From positions 3,553,167 through 3,617,166 of the forward strand of contig JAESIW010000020.1 of the NCBI GenBank assembly GCA_016802295.1: 64,000 bases of DNA, written 5' to 3'. The translations under genes were made by a program, and so were the position numbers. The first letter of the stretch is position 1; every line of letters begins with the position of its first letter. The notes under the pieces were generated by a model that saw nothing but the letters and a program-made list of their open reading frames with translations, was not told the origin of the DNA and did not search any database. Positions 32,715 to 44,408 of the stretch are shown here, piece after piece. The stretch is from Brachionus rotundiformis. Taxonomy: Eukaryota; Rotifera; Eurotatoria; Ploima; Brachionidae.

Positions 32715-35700
32715 TTATTTGCTCTGATTGTTGCTTGAATATGAGCTATCTTTGTCTAGAAGAATGTAACAGGTATTGCACACTTTATGCTGTCTTAAAT
32801 TTGGACCACTGAGTACATTTTTACCACAGCAATCTGCGCAAAATATCTTACAACAATGTCTACATCGATGCTTCCGACGAGTAACAGTAAAAACATTCTT
32901 ACACGCAGCACACTCGTTGAAATCGTCTTCGTGTTGGCACCGGACTTCGATGGGTCCATTGTTGGCACTCGACTCAGCTGATTTAGTTTGATTGAGTTCA
33001 ATTTGAAGCGACTGTATCAAACCGACTAGGTCCTCTTGTACAGACATACTATTTTGGACATCTTTCTTGAAAGTTACAATTTGATTCTGCAGTTCCTGGT
33101 TATCTTTTTTCAATTTACTAATCTCGCTATCATTTTGCTCACATCGTTGTTTCAAAGACTCGACCAGACTCTGGCCCTTTTCTTTTATTGATAATAATTG
33201 ACTTTTCAATTCCTCAATCTCTTTATCAGCCAATTCTCGTACTCTTCTCTCGCGGTCAAGCTCACTTTGCAAGCTTTGAGCAATCACCATATTTTCTTGG
33301 GTACTATTGGAATTTTGATATTGCATGTTTATTTTTTGGAGATTTTTGATATTTTCCAAAGAGAGAGCGTGTTGTTTTTGGAGTGTCTGATTGACTTGGA
33401 GCAATTTGGCCAATTTTTGCCTAAGACTAGCATTCTGGCGCTGAGCTTCTTCAATTGTTGAGCATGTTTGAAATTGTTCATCGATTTCTCTCTCCAAAAT
33501 TGACTGCTCACCATAAAATTGTTTGTTTTCTATTTTAAGACGATAATTTTCTTGTTTATAATGGTCATTTTTGATTTGGACTTGTCTTGCTTCATTCTGA
33601 ATATCTTGGTTAATTTTGATCAAGTTGTCCATTTGATTGCTATATTCCTCTTGTAAATCAGAGTACTCCTTTTTAATAGCCTCAATAGTGACAATCAAAT
33701 TGTTCATTTCACGGTTCAAGTCTTCAATCTAAAAAAATTTCTTAGAATAAAGCTTTTTTCATTCCAAGCTTGAGTTACCTGCTTTTTTGTCTCATCGGAT
33801 GGATTTTCGAAATTTGATTTAATATCTTTAAACAGATTTAAATTTTAATTCTAATATAAAATTAATATTCTTAGAGATTTTAAAATGTTTAAAGTAAAAT
33901 AATTAGATAATAGTTTTTTTTTCAAAAAGAGATTGGTTTATGAATGTCTATCCACTGGTCAGGCGAAAAGTTTTTCTGTGTCAATTTTAAGCTTTTATTC
34001 GCCAGAAAGTATAGAAAGAAGAGGCCGCTCATACAAAAACAAAAAAGGAACATATCAACAGATGATAGCCTTGTTAATTTGCCAAAAACTTGACCAATTG
34101 AAGAATACTGGTCTATTGAAGAAAAGAGAATGGCTCACCATAAATAGAAGCATATCAGGTCCGAAACTGATAAAGCTAGAATACAGTACTTAATGAAGAT
34201 GGTTAACACTAGAAGCACCTCAAATCTTTTGGATAGATTCTAATGCAAATCAATCTTTTAGGAATTATGTAGATTTTATCTTTATAATTAAGAAAAAGTT
34301 TAATTTATATTAAAATTGCTACAAATATCTAAAATATATTTTGGATTAAAAATTACGATAAAATGCTTAGTGCTTCTAGTGTTAAAAAATACTTTAATAA
34401 CCAGAAATAATAGAATTGAAAAAAAATAAATAAATTTTTAAATTTTTTTTTCGTATTCAAATTAAATAAAAAGTTCAACATTTTTAAAAAATTGATATTA
34501 TGCTAGTTTAAAGAAGATTACTTACACTCTGTCCGATACCTTAATTCATTTTCATATAAAGCTAGCAGTTCTACATAAGAATAGGTGACATCAGTGGCAA
34601 TGTTAGTTTGACTGGAATTTACAGTGTCACTTTGGCTCACTGATAAATCATTAGAACTTATTGTGTCTGAAAATTTTATCTCCTCCGAGGGCTTTTCAGG
34701 TTCGACTATCAAAATGTCTAAAAGCTCTTGGATTTTTAAAATTGTCTCATTTTGCTCATAATTGGAAACATTGTCAAAATTTTCATTTAAATCTTCCATT
34801 TCTTCTGACGATTTGTTGCCAGTTTCGCTACTGATACCAGACAAAATGGATTTGGACTTAGCTCGTTTGGCTTTATTAACTCAGATTACATTTCATAATT
34901 ATTTTGTAAAAATTAAATAACTTACGGATAAGGAGTAATTTTTGTTCGGGTGTTAAAATAGAAAATATTTGTTTTAATGCTTTTAAATTAGTTTGTTCCA
35001 ATTCAATAAACTTTTTCTCATTATACTGAAGATGTTTTTTTAATTTAATATATTTTTTTAAATAACTGAGATTTGGATCACTTTGAATTGAGCTAGTCGA
35101 ATCACTTATTTGATTTTGAAGATTTTTTAAGCTCTCTATATCGTTTTCAATCGGAATATTCAACGATTCTTCGACTAATTTCTGTTCTTCTTCGATGCAT
35201 TTTTGCTTTTCTTTTTCTTTCTATAAAAATATGGTTAAAAAATTTTATAAACAATATTTAAAAGTTTATTATATTTTTTTATATATTTCTTTAAAGTATT
35301 GATTGAGTTTCTAACAAAATTGTTCATTTTTTTGTTTGAACCAAAAGATTTTAGAATAAGTAGGGAATTTGGATGAGAAAAACAAAAAATATCAAGCATC
35401 TTCAAGAAGAGCTAAATAAATTTAGTAATAATTATTTTTATTATTATTTTATCAATTGAAAAATGTAAACTCAATATTAAATTGAATTAGGATTGAATTT
35501 ACATTTCCTTTATTATCATTTGGTATGATTTTGTTTTTTTGCCAAAAAACCAAGTTTACTGTGATGGAATTTCTTTTTAGATTCTTAATTTTAAAAAAAG
35601 TGACAATAAAATTAGTTATAAATATATTAATTGTGAATTTGGACAAAAAATTCACCAATGAATAGCTCAAATTTTGAAAGTCTACTTTCTTTGTCCATTT

Positions 35701-36829
35701 ACAAAAGAAATTACCAGACAATCAACTTATAAACTAATAATAAACTAACAGATTAATAAAAATCTATTAATGAATTTGAAAATTTATTTAAAGACAGAAT
35801 TTGTCAGAAAAATTTTCAATCTTGATTCTCTTTAAAGGTTTTGTTTTATTTTTACTCCCTATAAGAACTCTAAAAAAGAAAATTTCAATAAACTTGATTA
35901 AATTAATTTATTTCCTCAAAAATAAATTTTGTATATTATAATTCTTAATGTAGATAAGTTTTTTTTTAAATTAAGATTACTTTTCCAAAGCATCTCAATG
36001 CTGTTAAAAGTGTATACTTTTAAAATAAACCTATTTTAATTATTAATAAAATTTTGATTGAACAGAGTTCAATATGTACAAAATTATTTTGGTTTTTTTT
36101 TGAAAAATTTACCTCATCAATTATTTGCTCCAACTCTTTGATTTTTTTTTCCGACGTATTTGATCTGGACCTCAAAGTGTTAATCTCAGTTTCCAATGGC
36201 AAAACAACAGAGCGGAGCATCTCTGCACTTTCTTTCGCCTTTCTCATATCTTCTTCCAGATTTTCATTTTCTTGATTAATGCTTAATTGATTATTTTTTG
36301 ATCCGAATGGAGACAAATTAAGCCGATGAGTTATGCTAGAGGTATTGTTGATGGGTGACTTGACTTCCGTGTTATTCATTTGATAAATTTGCCGCTTGTA
36401 TTCTTTAAAATTGTTATTAAGTGAATCATATTCGTGACGAATAGTGTTCAAATCGCTTTGTAGGGCATCTTTTGTTTAATTAAATTATTTTTTAATATTA
36501 AATTAAAAAAAAATGTTCAATTGATTACTAATTATATGATTCAACGAGTCTTGATCTTGTTTATGGCGGAAGATCAATTCATCCAGCTCATCTTGCTTGG
36601 TGGTCTCTATAATTGTGATCTTGGTACGCATGTCATCTAGTTGGTTCTTAATTTTAATAAAAGATAAGTTTTATCTTTTAGAAGAGCGATGATTTTGTAC
36701 CCTAAGTTCATTTATTTCTGTCAAATGGGACTTTTTCAAATCACTGATCACATTCTTTAAATACACCGGGTCGTTTTCTTCGTCAGCCAAGTTATGAATT
36801 TGCTCAGAGTCTATCTCATCTACACTCAT
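32715..36829 (-). CDS. RABEP1: Rabaptin-5-like Rab effector with C-terminal FYVE-type finger
   Basis: Seven exons in transcript order: 36829-36701, 36646-36529, 36468-36113, 35220-34926, 34879-34526, 33825-33779 and 33728-32715. Phases agree throughout and the total is 771 codons including stop, so 770 aa. Most of the protein is coiled coil. Near the end comes VQEDLVGLIQSLQIELNQTK, the signature of the Rabaptin GTPase-Rab5-binding region, then QHEDDFNECAACKNVF and a FYVE-type zinc finger (CAACK … RKHRCRHCCKIFCADCC … VCNTCY). Vertebrate Rabaptin-5 lacks the FYVE finger, but as I recall invertebrate orthologues carry it. Expected role: Rab5/Rab4 effector in early-endosome tethering and recycling. 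The gene symbol is by orthology inference. The intron between exons 5 and 6 holds a piggyBac-type MITE. Confidence 0.88.
34203..34385. mobile_element. piggyBac-type MITE with TTAA target duplication
   Basis: A perfect 16-nt inverted pair, TTAACACTAGAAGCAC at 34203-34218 and GTGCTTCTAGTGTTAA at 34370-34385, bounds a 183-bp unit. The outermost four bases at both ends are TTAA, the invariant piggyBac target site, leaving 12-nt inverted repeats that begin CACTAGA, a start known from piggyBac/looper elements. No transposase is encoded, so it is non-autonomous. It lies in an intron of the Rabaptin gene, between exons 5 and 6. Confidence 0.75.
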
Positions 36830-37077
36830 TCTAAATTAATTAGTTTATATATGATAAATTCCCGAAATTGAAAGTGATAAGTCACTGTTGCACAATAAAT
36901 ACATCAAGAATTTTTTTTACGACAAATGGAGCAACATTATAATTTTTTTATTTTGGTACTTGAAGCCAATGTCGAATTTGAGGGAATTTTTTATGATAAT
37001 ATTAAAATTGCAAAATTTTTTGTTTATTATTCTAAATTGTAGATAATTTGCATATGAAAGATCTTGTTTAAATTAGA
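36830..37077. promoter_or_regulatory. 248-bp divergent promoter region (Rabaptin / SUZ12)
   Basis: The ATG of Rabaptin (-, 36829) and the ATG of SUZ12 (+, 37078) are 248 bp apart, head to head. Both promoters and 5' leaders must fit here or overlap the genes. A GGAGCAACATTATAATTTTT string lies in the middle. No clear TATA box at the right distance for either gene was seen. Confidence 0.55.
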
Positions 37078-40000
37078 ATGAGTTTTAAAACAAGTAACAG
37101 CTATCCGGCTCCGAAGAGACCGAGACGGTATTCGCACCGAAATGATTTTGGTTCATATGACCAAAGACCACAAAAAATTAGCGAAATTATTGAGTCTTTA
37201 ATGAGCAAAGAAAAACAGTATAGAAGCAAATATTCAAATAAAGAAAATGAAAGCTACCAGAGTATCCAATTTTTTTAAATTTTTGGCATTAAAAGGATCA
37301 AACTTTATTTTAATAAAGAAGCTTTGTTAAGATAAAAAATACATTGAATTTTGACACAAAATTAATGATCTTTTTATATTTAATAAGAAAAATAAATTTT
37401 TTAATCTTAAATTGTTTTATAACTAGAATGTTTGACAATTTATGCATATTTGTCAATTAGACTGCGCTACAATCCAGTATTTTTAAATCGAAATTTATCT
37501 TACACAAAAAGAAAAAGTGATAAAAAAACAAGGTAAGTTAAAACAAAATTTTACACGCATTACAGTGTTTGTAAGATATATCTCAAATTTTATATTTTTT
37601 AGAATATTAAATTCAAAGAGAAAATGCTTAAGTTATATAAATCAAGATAAATATTAAATACAATACATTTATTAATCTATTTATTAAATAATTTTAGGAA
37701 ATACCTCAGGTCATTTAGAAAGGATCTTAGTCCTTCTTTTTAGCCTAACGATTTAAACTAAAGAAAAGTTTTACATTAGGAAATTAAGGATTTAGTTATC
37801 TACAGAAAAAAAATGAAAATAAATCAAATTTAAAAATTTCAAATTTTAAATAATTGATTGCTTCGATTAACTTGTTGTTTGACGGATGATATTTAGATAG
37901 TCTATATAAAGTAAAAAGGTTAATAGAATGAACTCAGAAATCTAACAAAATTAGTTTTAAAAAATTTTATTATTGCAAAAATTTAAAAAATTTAAAGAAA
38001 AAGATAGTGGTTATCTTTATAATTGGACATAATAAAAGCTCTCTTACTAAACTTTACTACTTATATTAAGAAATAGAACATTTTTAGTGGAAAGAGATTC
38101 AATAAAGATTTTCTGCAATGATTGCTCGGAATGATTTGAGATTGTTTTTATTTTCCTCAAGATAATATTATTATAAAAGAATTTAAACATCTCATGTTAT
38201 TTGAATTAAAATATTAAAATCTAAAAATGTAAACTTTTTTTAATATTTCAAAAAGATTTTTAAAATTAAAAGAAAAAATTATGATCAAAGATTGTTTTAT
38301 CGTTTGATTCAATACATTTTTTTGGCCAAAAGATCAAAAATATTTCTTTATTTTTCACTAGTTATTTTGAATGTCCAAATGTTAAAGATATTAACAAAAA
38401 AATTTACAAATTATTCAAAAATTCTAAAAAATTAGATAATTAAAGTAATTATTATTAGTTAAGCAATTTAAAATAAAATATTGAAAATATATAATTGTTA
38501 ATAAACTTTAAAAAAATCAAAAATTTTTAAATTAAAAATGTATTTGAAATGAAATTCTAGCCAATTATTTTCATTTAATTTAACGTTTTTGATAGTTAAT
38601 TAATTAAATTTTTTGAAGGAAAAAGAGTACAGACATAAATAACCTGCTAAATCGAATAATCAGAGATGACGAAACACAACAATCTCCAACTTTGACATTA
38701 AAACTTGACTCAATCTGGATCGATTTAATGAATAATTTTAAAAATACAAAAATAGCTTTTACTATATTTGGTTTTTATGAAGAAATTGGTAGTTTTTCCC
38801 AATCAATTATTCGATCAAAGGATAAAAATAATTCGATAAGACTTTTTTCAAAAAATTTATTCAACATTAAGGACCTAATAGTATTGAATGAAAAAGTTGC
38901 AGTACCGCAATTAATATCCTCTTTATTTTTTTATCTTAGTGTAGAAAACTTAAAAGAATACTATCTCAATTTTAGTCTTAAAGAATTTTTAAATTTTACA
39001 ACAGGTCCATTAAATTTTAATTTAGTTCTTCATGATCCTTTAGATGAGGTTAAAATTAATAAAGCATCTTGTGTCAAAGATTTAATCAATAAGTTTAGGT
39101 TAGATCAAAATTATATTAAATTTAAATTAGATACAGAATTAAAACAATGTTCTATTAAAACAAAATTAAAAAGTAACATGGATTACTCATTGAAAAAAAA
39201 ATCCACCATTTACCAAAAGAACACTAGTTCAGTGCTTTATCATTTGTGTAAATTTGACGCTACTAGAATTTTACCAGCTTATTATGATAGTTTAAGGTGT
39301 CCATTTTGCTATGCTTTATTGGAGAGCTTTACCAATTTGATAAATCATTTTAAAACTATCCATCCTCGATTGATTTATCGAGATTTTCAACCAGCCAACA
39401 CAAAGCAAANNNNNNNNNNNNNNNNNNNNNNNNNNNNNNNNNNNNNNNNNNNNNNNNNNNNNNNNNNNNNNNNNNNNNNNNNNNNNNNNNNNNNNNNNNN
39501 NNNNNNNNNNNNNNNNNNNNNNNNNNNNNNNNNNNNNNNNNNNNNNNNNNNNNNNNNNNNNNNNNNNNNNNNNNNNNNNNNNNNNNNNNNNNNNNNNNNN
39601 NNNNNNNNNNNNNNNNNNNNNNNNNNNNNNNNNNNNNNNNNNNNNNNNNNNNNNNNNNNNNNNNNNNNNNNNNNNNNNNNNNNNNNNNNNNNNNNNNNNN
39701 NNNNNNNNNNNNNNNNNNNNNNNNNNNNNNNNNNNNNNNNNNNNNNNNNNNNNNNNNNNNNNNNNNNNNNNNNNNNNNNNNNNNNNNNNNNNNNNNNNNN
39801 NNNNNNNNNNNNNNNNNNNNNNNNNNNNNNNNNNNNNNNNNNNNNNNNNNNNNNNNNNNNNNNNNNNNNNNNNNNNNNNNNNNNNNNNNNNNNNNNNNNN
39901 NNNNNNNNNNNNNNNNNNNNNNNNNNNNNNNNNNNNNNNNNNNNNNNNNNNNNNNNNNNNNNNNNNNNNNNNNNNNNNNNNNNNNNNNNNNNNNNNNNTC

Positions 40001-40924
40001 GATAAGTTTAGGTTAAATCAAAATTATATTAAATTTAAATTAGAAACAGAATTAAAACTATGTTCTATTAAAACAAAATTAAAAAGTAGCATGGATTACT
40101 CATTGAAAAAAAAATCCATTATTTACCAAAAGAACACTAATTCAGTGCTTTATCATTTGTGTAAATTTGACGCTACTAGAATTTTACCAGCTTATTATGA
40201 TAGTTTTAAGTGTCCATTTTGCTATGCTTTATTGAAGAGCTTTACCAATTTGATTAATCATTTAAAAACTATCCATCCTCGATTGATTTATCGAGATTTT
40301 CAACCAGCCAACACAAAGCAAATAGATATGATCCCGGATAACATGTTTGACGGATCCTATTCTGGCTATTTGGTTGATTACAAGCGAAATGAACACTTAG
40401 GTTATGGAAAATTTAGAGATAAACCAACAAGGCGGAAGCCTGGTCTTCTGTTTTGTGTCTATAATAACTTTTATGGTAAAATGATCAGAAAGAAAAATGA
40501 CATAGACCTGGTATTGACTTTACATGCACAAAATTTGGCATCTAATAATTCTGCTCAAAGTCGCATTTATTACCATTCGTCGACCAATTTAGCAAAAAGT
40601 ATAAATTCAGATGAGGATTCTGATGTTGAACCTGAATGGCTTGAGATAATCAAGAAAAGAAATTTTGACGAAATGGAAGAGTTGAATCAAGGTGAGAGAA
40701 AATTATTTTCCCTATGGAATAAACATTGTTCAAAGCACAATTTAATAGCCCAGTCTAATGTTTTTGATATATGTCAGTTATTTTTAAAAGAAAATTTTTC
40801 TTTTTTAGAAAATTTGGAAAAAAATTGTCTTTTACATTTTGTTAATCTCTTAGATTATAAATTATTAAAGAAAAAAGAATTTTTAAAATTGATAGAATTG
40901 ATCAACGAATTAAAAAACTTTTAG
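37078..40924 (+). CDS. SUZ12: Polycomb protein SUZ12
   Basis: Core subunit of PRC2, the H3K27 methyltransferase complex. Exons: 37078-37261, 37427-37532 and 38628-40924, the last holding an N gap. The N-terminus has a basic signal (APKRPRRYSHR). Exon 2 reads LTIYAYLSIRLRYNPVFLNR, matching the region of human SUZ12 around TQIYRFLRTRN. Exon 3 starts TDINNLLNRIIRDDE. The zinc finger is CPFCYALLKSFTNLINHLK with H…H following. The VEFS box runs from NMFDGSYSGYLVDYKRNEHL through EPEWLEIIKKRNFDEMEELN and GERKLFSLWNKHCSKHNLIA to the end. If the duplicated flank is collapsed (exon 3 as 38628-39085 plus 39999-40924) the frame is exact: 558 codons, 557 aa. Human SUZ12 is 739 aa and has a longer, Gly/Ser-rich N-terminus. 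Confidence 0.93.
37696..37745. repeat. Dispersed short repeat, copy 2 (in SUZ12 intron 2)
   Basis: GGAAATACCTCAGGTCATTT followed by AGAAAGGATCTTAGTCCTTC and TTTTTAG aligns with copies at 23576 and 51527. It sits in the 1.1-kb intron between SUZ12 exons 2 and 3, which is otherwise featureless AT-rich DNA. Confidence 0.4.
39086..40322 (+). repeat. Duplicated 324-bp flanks around an N gap (39410-39998)
   Basis: 39086-39409 and 39999-40322 have equal length and no indels. By eye about 13 substitutions separate them (about 4%). Both encode the SUZ12 zinc-finger region (YHLCKFDATRILPAYYDS … HPRLIYRDFQPANTKQ). The offset is 913 nt, not a multiple of three, so a real tandem repeat with this gap length would break the gene. 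Collapsing it restores the frame exactly. Like the gap at 5632, it is best read as two haplotypes laid end to end. Confidence 0.85.
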
Positions 40925-42144
40925 ATTAGTTCTTCTAGTAATATGTATTTAATATTTTAGTTTATAAAAATGAAAATAAATTTTTTTTTAATGAAATTAT
41001 TTTATTAAATTTATTTGATCTCTTTATTGTATTTAATAATAAACATAAACTTTCCTTTTATATTCCTATTGTGTAATTTTTTAAGTATCTAATGTATCTA
41101 TTTTTGCTGGGACAATCTTAAAAATTCATTAACAATTGATCGTTCGGTTGGAAACAAAAAAGATACTAACCATAATCAAAATTAATCAAAGATATAATTG
41201 TTAATAATGACAAATATCTTAGATTTGGAAAAACTTAATAATTTAAAATATTTATCAAATACAAGCAAATACATATTTTAGTTCTGCCATGAAAATATTA
41301 AATATGTTTATTTTTTTACTTTTTAATTTAGAATTATTTTATTAAAATTAATTTATTTTTGTTCAACTTTATGTTAGCTGAACCTGTATAGTCTCAACTA
41401 GTGACCGGCTCAGATGTTCTACTAAAACATCAGGCTAAAATATATTTCTTAAAATCAAGTTTGTTTAATCATTTATTAGACTAAATAAGCTCCATAATAT
41501 AATTCAAATTTTTGAAAATAATAGGCTCGTGTCAAAATCTGATTGCTATCTGATTGAAATTATGACCAAAAGTGATAAGGAAAATATTTTTTATAAATTA
41601 TTCAATTTATGAATTAATTAAAAAATCATATGGTTAAAAAAACTGGAAGCTTTATGTGACTGTCACACTTGAATGATTTTAAAATATATTTTGAAAGCTA
41701 CCTAAAAGCTTAAATGAACGCTTCTCTGGCTTACACTTTTCAAATTTTGTAACCAACGAGTTTCATATTTTTTTCTTAAAGCTAAATTAAGCAGTTTTGA
41801 AATTTCGATTATTTTAATAAAAAATCTTTACTTTATCTAGTTTGAAATCAAAATATTTAATAATATAGATAGAAAAAAAGATAATATGGTTGACATGGGG
41901 TGTGCAATTCTTTGATAAGTTTTTCTTCTTAGCTAAATAAAGTAATTAAATATTTTTAGACTTTGACATCATTTCTTTTTTTTCTTGACGTTGCTTCAGT
42001 GATTGGAAACAAATTTTTCCCAAAAATTTAAATAGTTTCACTTTTGAGAAAAATATTTTCTTGTTTAAAAAAAAAATATTTCGAATTCAAAAGTACCAAT
42101 AATACCAAAAATAGAAAAATATTTAAAACTTTTATATTTTTAAA
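40925..42144. other. AT-rich intergenic
   Basis: 1.2 kb between SUZ12 and the proline-rich gene. A small GC-richer patch at about 41370-41450 contains the imperfect hairpin GATGTTCTACTAAAACATC. No gene was recognised. Confidence 0.4.
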
Positions 42145-43600
42145 ATGGAGACTGCCAGAGAAGCAATCAAAAGCCAGTCTTACTCGAGTGGTGTTGCTTC
42201 AGGATATAATAGCAGCAGTACCAACTTTGTCAGTCCAAACAAAGCAAGAATGACAGAGTTTCAAGATTTTAATGAAAATTATAAACAAAATCTAGTACAT
42301 GATGAGAAATTTGCTCAAGAAATTCTATCCAAAGCAGGGCCATCGATTACTTATCAGCGCAAAAATCATTCCCATGAGATAGGGCCTTTAGCCTCAAACG
42401 AATTGCCAGAAAGCAGTTCAAATTCAAATAGATTTGTCAATTTGACATCCAAACTTATTTCAGAATCAACCTCTGGTATAAACCAAGACGAAGATCCAAT
42501 AATCATTACTAAGCCAAATTCTCAAAATGTTGTTTACAAGCAGCAGGTAAACATCAGGTACTTGCAGCCTCCAACTCCTCCACCTCCGGCTCCAATAATC
42601 ATCAGGGAAAAGCAGCTTTCACCTCCACCAAGACAACCACCTATTGTCATTAGGTATTTTAAAAAGTATATAAATTATTCTCTGGCAATTTTTTTTCGTT
42701 AAATAGACAAACTGCTCCTGCAGCACCGACTCCTCCACCATTAACTATTAGAGAACGTGCGCCAACTCCTCCTGCTGATTTGGAACCACAAGTTATTGAA
42801 GTACTTATAATATTTAAATTTCTTTTAAATAAATTCGCTTTTATTAATTTACGGTATTTTAGAGACCAGTTCCAGCGCCAGCACCACAACCAAGACAAGT
42901 ATTGTTTTAAGAAGATTTTTATAAAGGCAAAAAATCAAATTAATTTTCAAGGTTATAATAGAAAGAGTTCCTGCACCACCATCTAAGCCTAGACCTATTA
43001 TTTAGTAAGCTACAATAAGTTAATTTTTGAAATATAATTCCAATAGTTTTTAAGTGAAAAGTGGCTGCCATATAAAACTGTTGAAAGACCAGTTATAATT
43101 CAGAAATTAAAGCAATCTCCACAGCAACCTCCGCCAAAGAATGTCATAATTGAATATGAAACACCCAAAGCTATCGCGGTTCGTCAAGTAATTGAAGAGG
43201 GAATTTTTAAAGTGGACCCGACCACTTATGAGAGTAATCCAATTTCAAATGGAGAAGTAAGAATTGTTGATAGAATTACAGATCTTCCGATTGAGAATTC
43301 TCGAATCCTGGCCCAATTAAAAATGGAATCAGCTTCCAAGACATATGAACGTCCAGATGACATCTATTCAGAATTTTTAAACACTACAAATGGATTTCAA
43401 TCAAATAAAAATGGTACTTATTAATTTTGCAATGTTAATATAAAAGATGAAAGATAATATTTTTTTTATAATTGGAAAAATTTTCAGATAATGTTGAATA
43501 TGAAACACTGACAGCTACTGTACCAGAAAGCCTTGCTGAAAAGCTTTTATCAGACGCTCGAGCTGCTGGAGCTTTAAAGCCTTATAAACCAAAAAAATAA
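42145..43600 (+). CDS. Proline-rich protein with PPP-x-IIRE/VIER repeats, micro-exon gene
   Basis: Six exons: 42145-42653, 42707-42800, 42863-42898, 42952-43004, 43055-43413 and 43488-43600. All phases agree and the total is 388 codons, 387 aa. Exons of 36, 53 and 94 nt encode the repeat region. The first about 135 residues are Ser/Asn-rich. Then come repeated Pro-rich units alternating with charged strands: PPPPAPIIIREKQLSPPP, PPPLTIRERAPTPP, RQVIIERVPAPPSKPRPIIY, EKWLPYKTVERPVIIQKLKQ. The C-terminal part (VPESLAEKLLSDARAAGALK) is non-repetitive. The repeat style recalls alveolin/epiplasmin-type cytoskeletal proteins, but I do not recognise the family. Likely structural and intracellular (no signal peptide). 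Confidence 0.7.
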
Positions 43601-44370
43601 TCCTATTTAATAAAAATATAAATTTTTTAATTGTTAAAAAGCCTAAAAGTTTAAATCTAAAATTAACTTGTAACTAACTATGAGAAAAAATAAAATTTTT
43701 TTTTCAAAATTTTGAATTTGATCTAAAATGAATAATTTTTCATTAGTCAGATAATTCTATCGAGGATAATTTGATAATTCTATTAATCCAAAAAATAGAA
43801 TTTTTAATTTTATAATTTTAATGCACCAAAAGTTGGTATTTGATTTTTAGTGTACGTAACTCTTGCCAAAGGTTAACGATCTATCATTTTATTTTAATTT
43901 ATATAACAGATTCGGAAAATTCTTAAGATTAATCTTAAGTCTTGACTTAACATTAAATTTATTTAACCAATCTAAAAAAATTTCATTTGATTGAATTTTT
44001 TTTAAGATATTAATGATGAAAGTAATTTATTTGACAATTATCATTGTTATTTGATCTTTGACGAAAATAGTTTGGGTTTTCGTTTTTATCTCATTTTCAA
44101 ATAAATAAAAATATCAAATAACATTTAAGTCAACTTGATGAAAGAAATTAACTTTATAATTATGTTAGACAGAAGAAATCTTTTTGAAAGGAAAAATTCA
44201 ATTTTAGATTCAAAAATAAATAAAATTTTATTAATTTTTCTGATTAATCAAACTTTAATTTAAAAAAATAAATAATGAAAAAAGTATCAGTATATTTTTT
44301 CCTAAATTGATAAAAAAATGAATATTTTGGATTAAATTTCAGAAAATTAAATTAAAAAATTTATCTATAA
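43601..44370. other. AT-rich intergenic
   Basis: Between two plus-strand genes. No coding or RNA feature was recognised. The promoter of the CBM1 gene is at its right end. Confidence 0.4.
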
Positions 44371-44386
44371 AAATCGAAAGAATTTG

Positions 44387-44394
44387 TATAAAAG
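44387..44394 (+). promoter_or_regulatory. TATA-like box of the plus-strand CBM1 gene
   Basis: TATAAAAG lies 15 nt before the ATG at 44409. A second TATAAAAA at about 44366 is farther upstream. The minus-strand copy has CTATAAAAG about 35 nt before its ATG (near 50756-50763). Which one is used cannot be told. Confidence 0.35.
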
Positions 44395-44408
44395 AATGTT
44401 ATTCGAAA

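Noticed and set aside
33933..34193. 86-codon plus-strand frame inside a Rabaptin intron, next to the MITE
   Set aside because: No ATG at its start, and I could not match it to piggyBac transposase motifs; it may be intron sequence.
35452..35721. 89-codon minus-strand frame between Rabaptin exons 3 and 4
   Set aside because: Low-complexity composition and out of phase with the flanking exons; part of the large intron.
38692..40924. Two separate SUZ12-like genes or a tandem zinc-finger duplication
   Set aside because: The repeated part is exactly the gap flank, has allele-like divergence, and one copy alone gives an intact frame.
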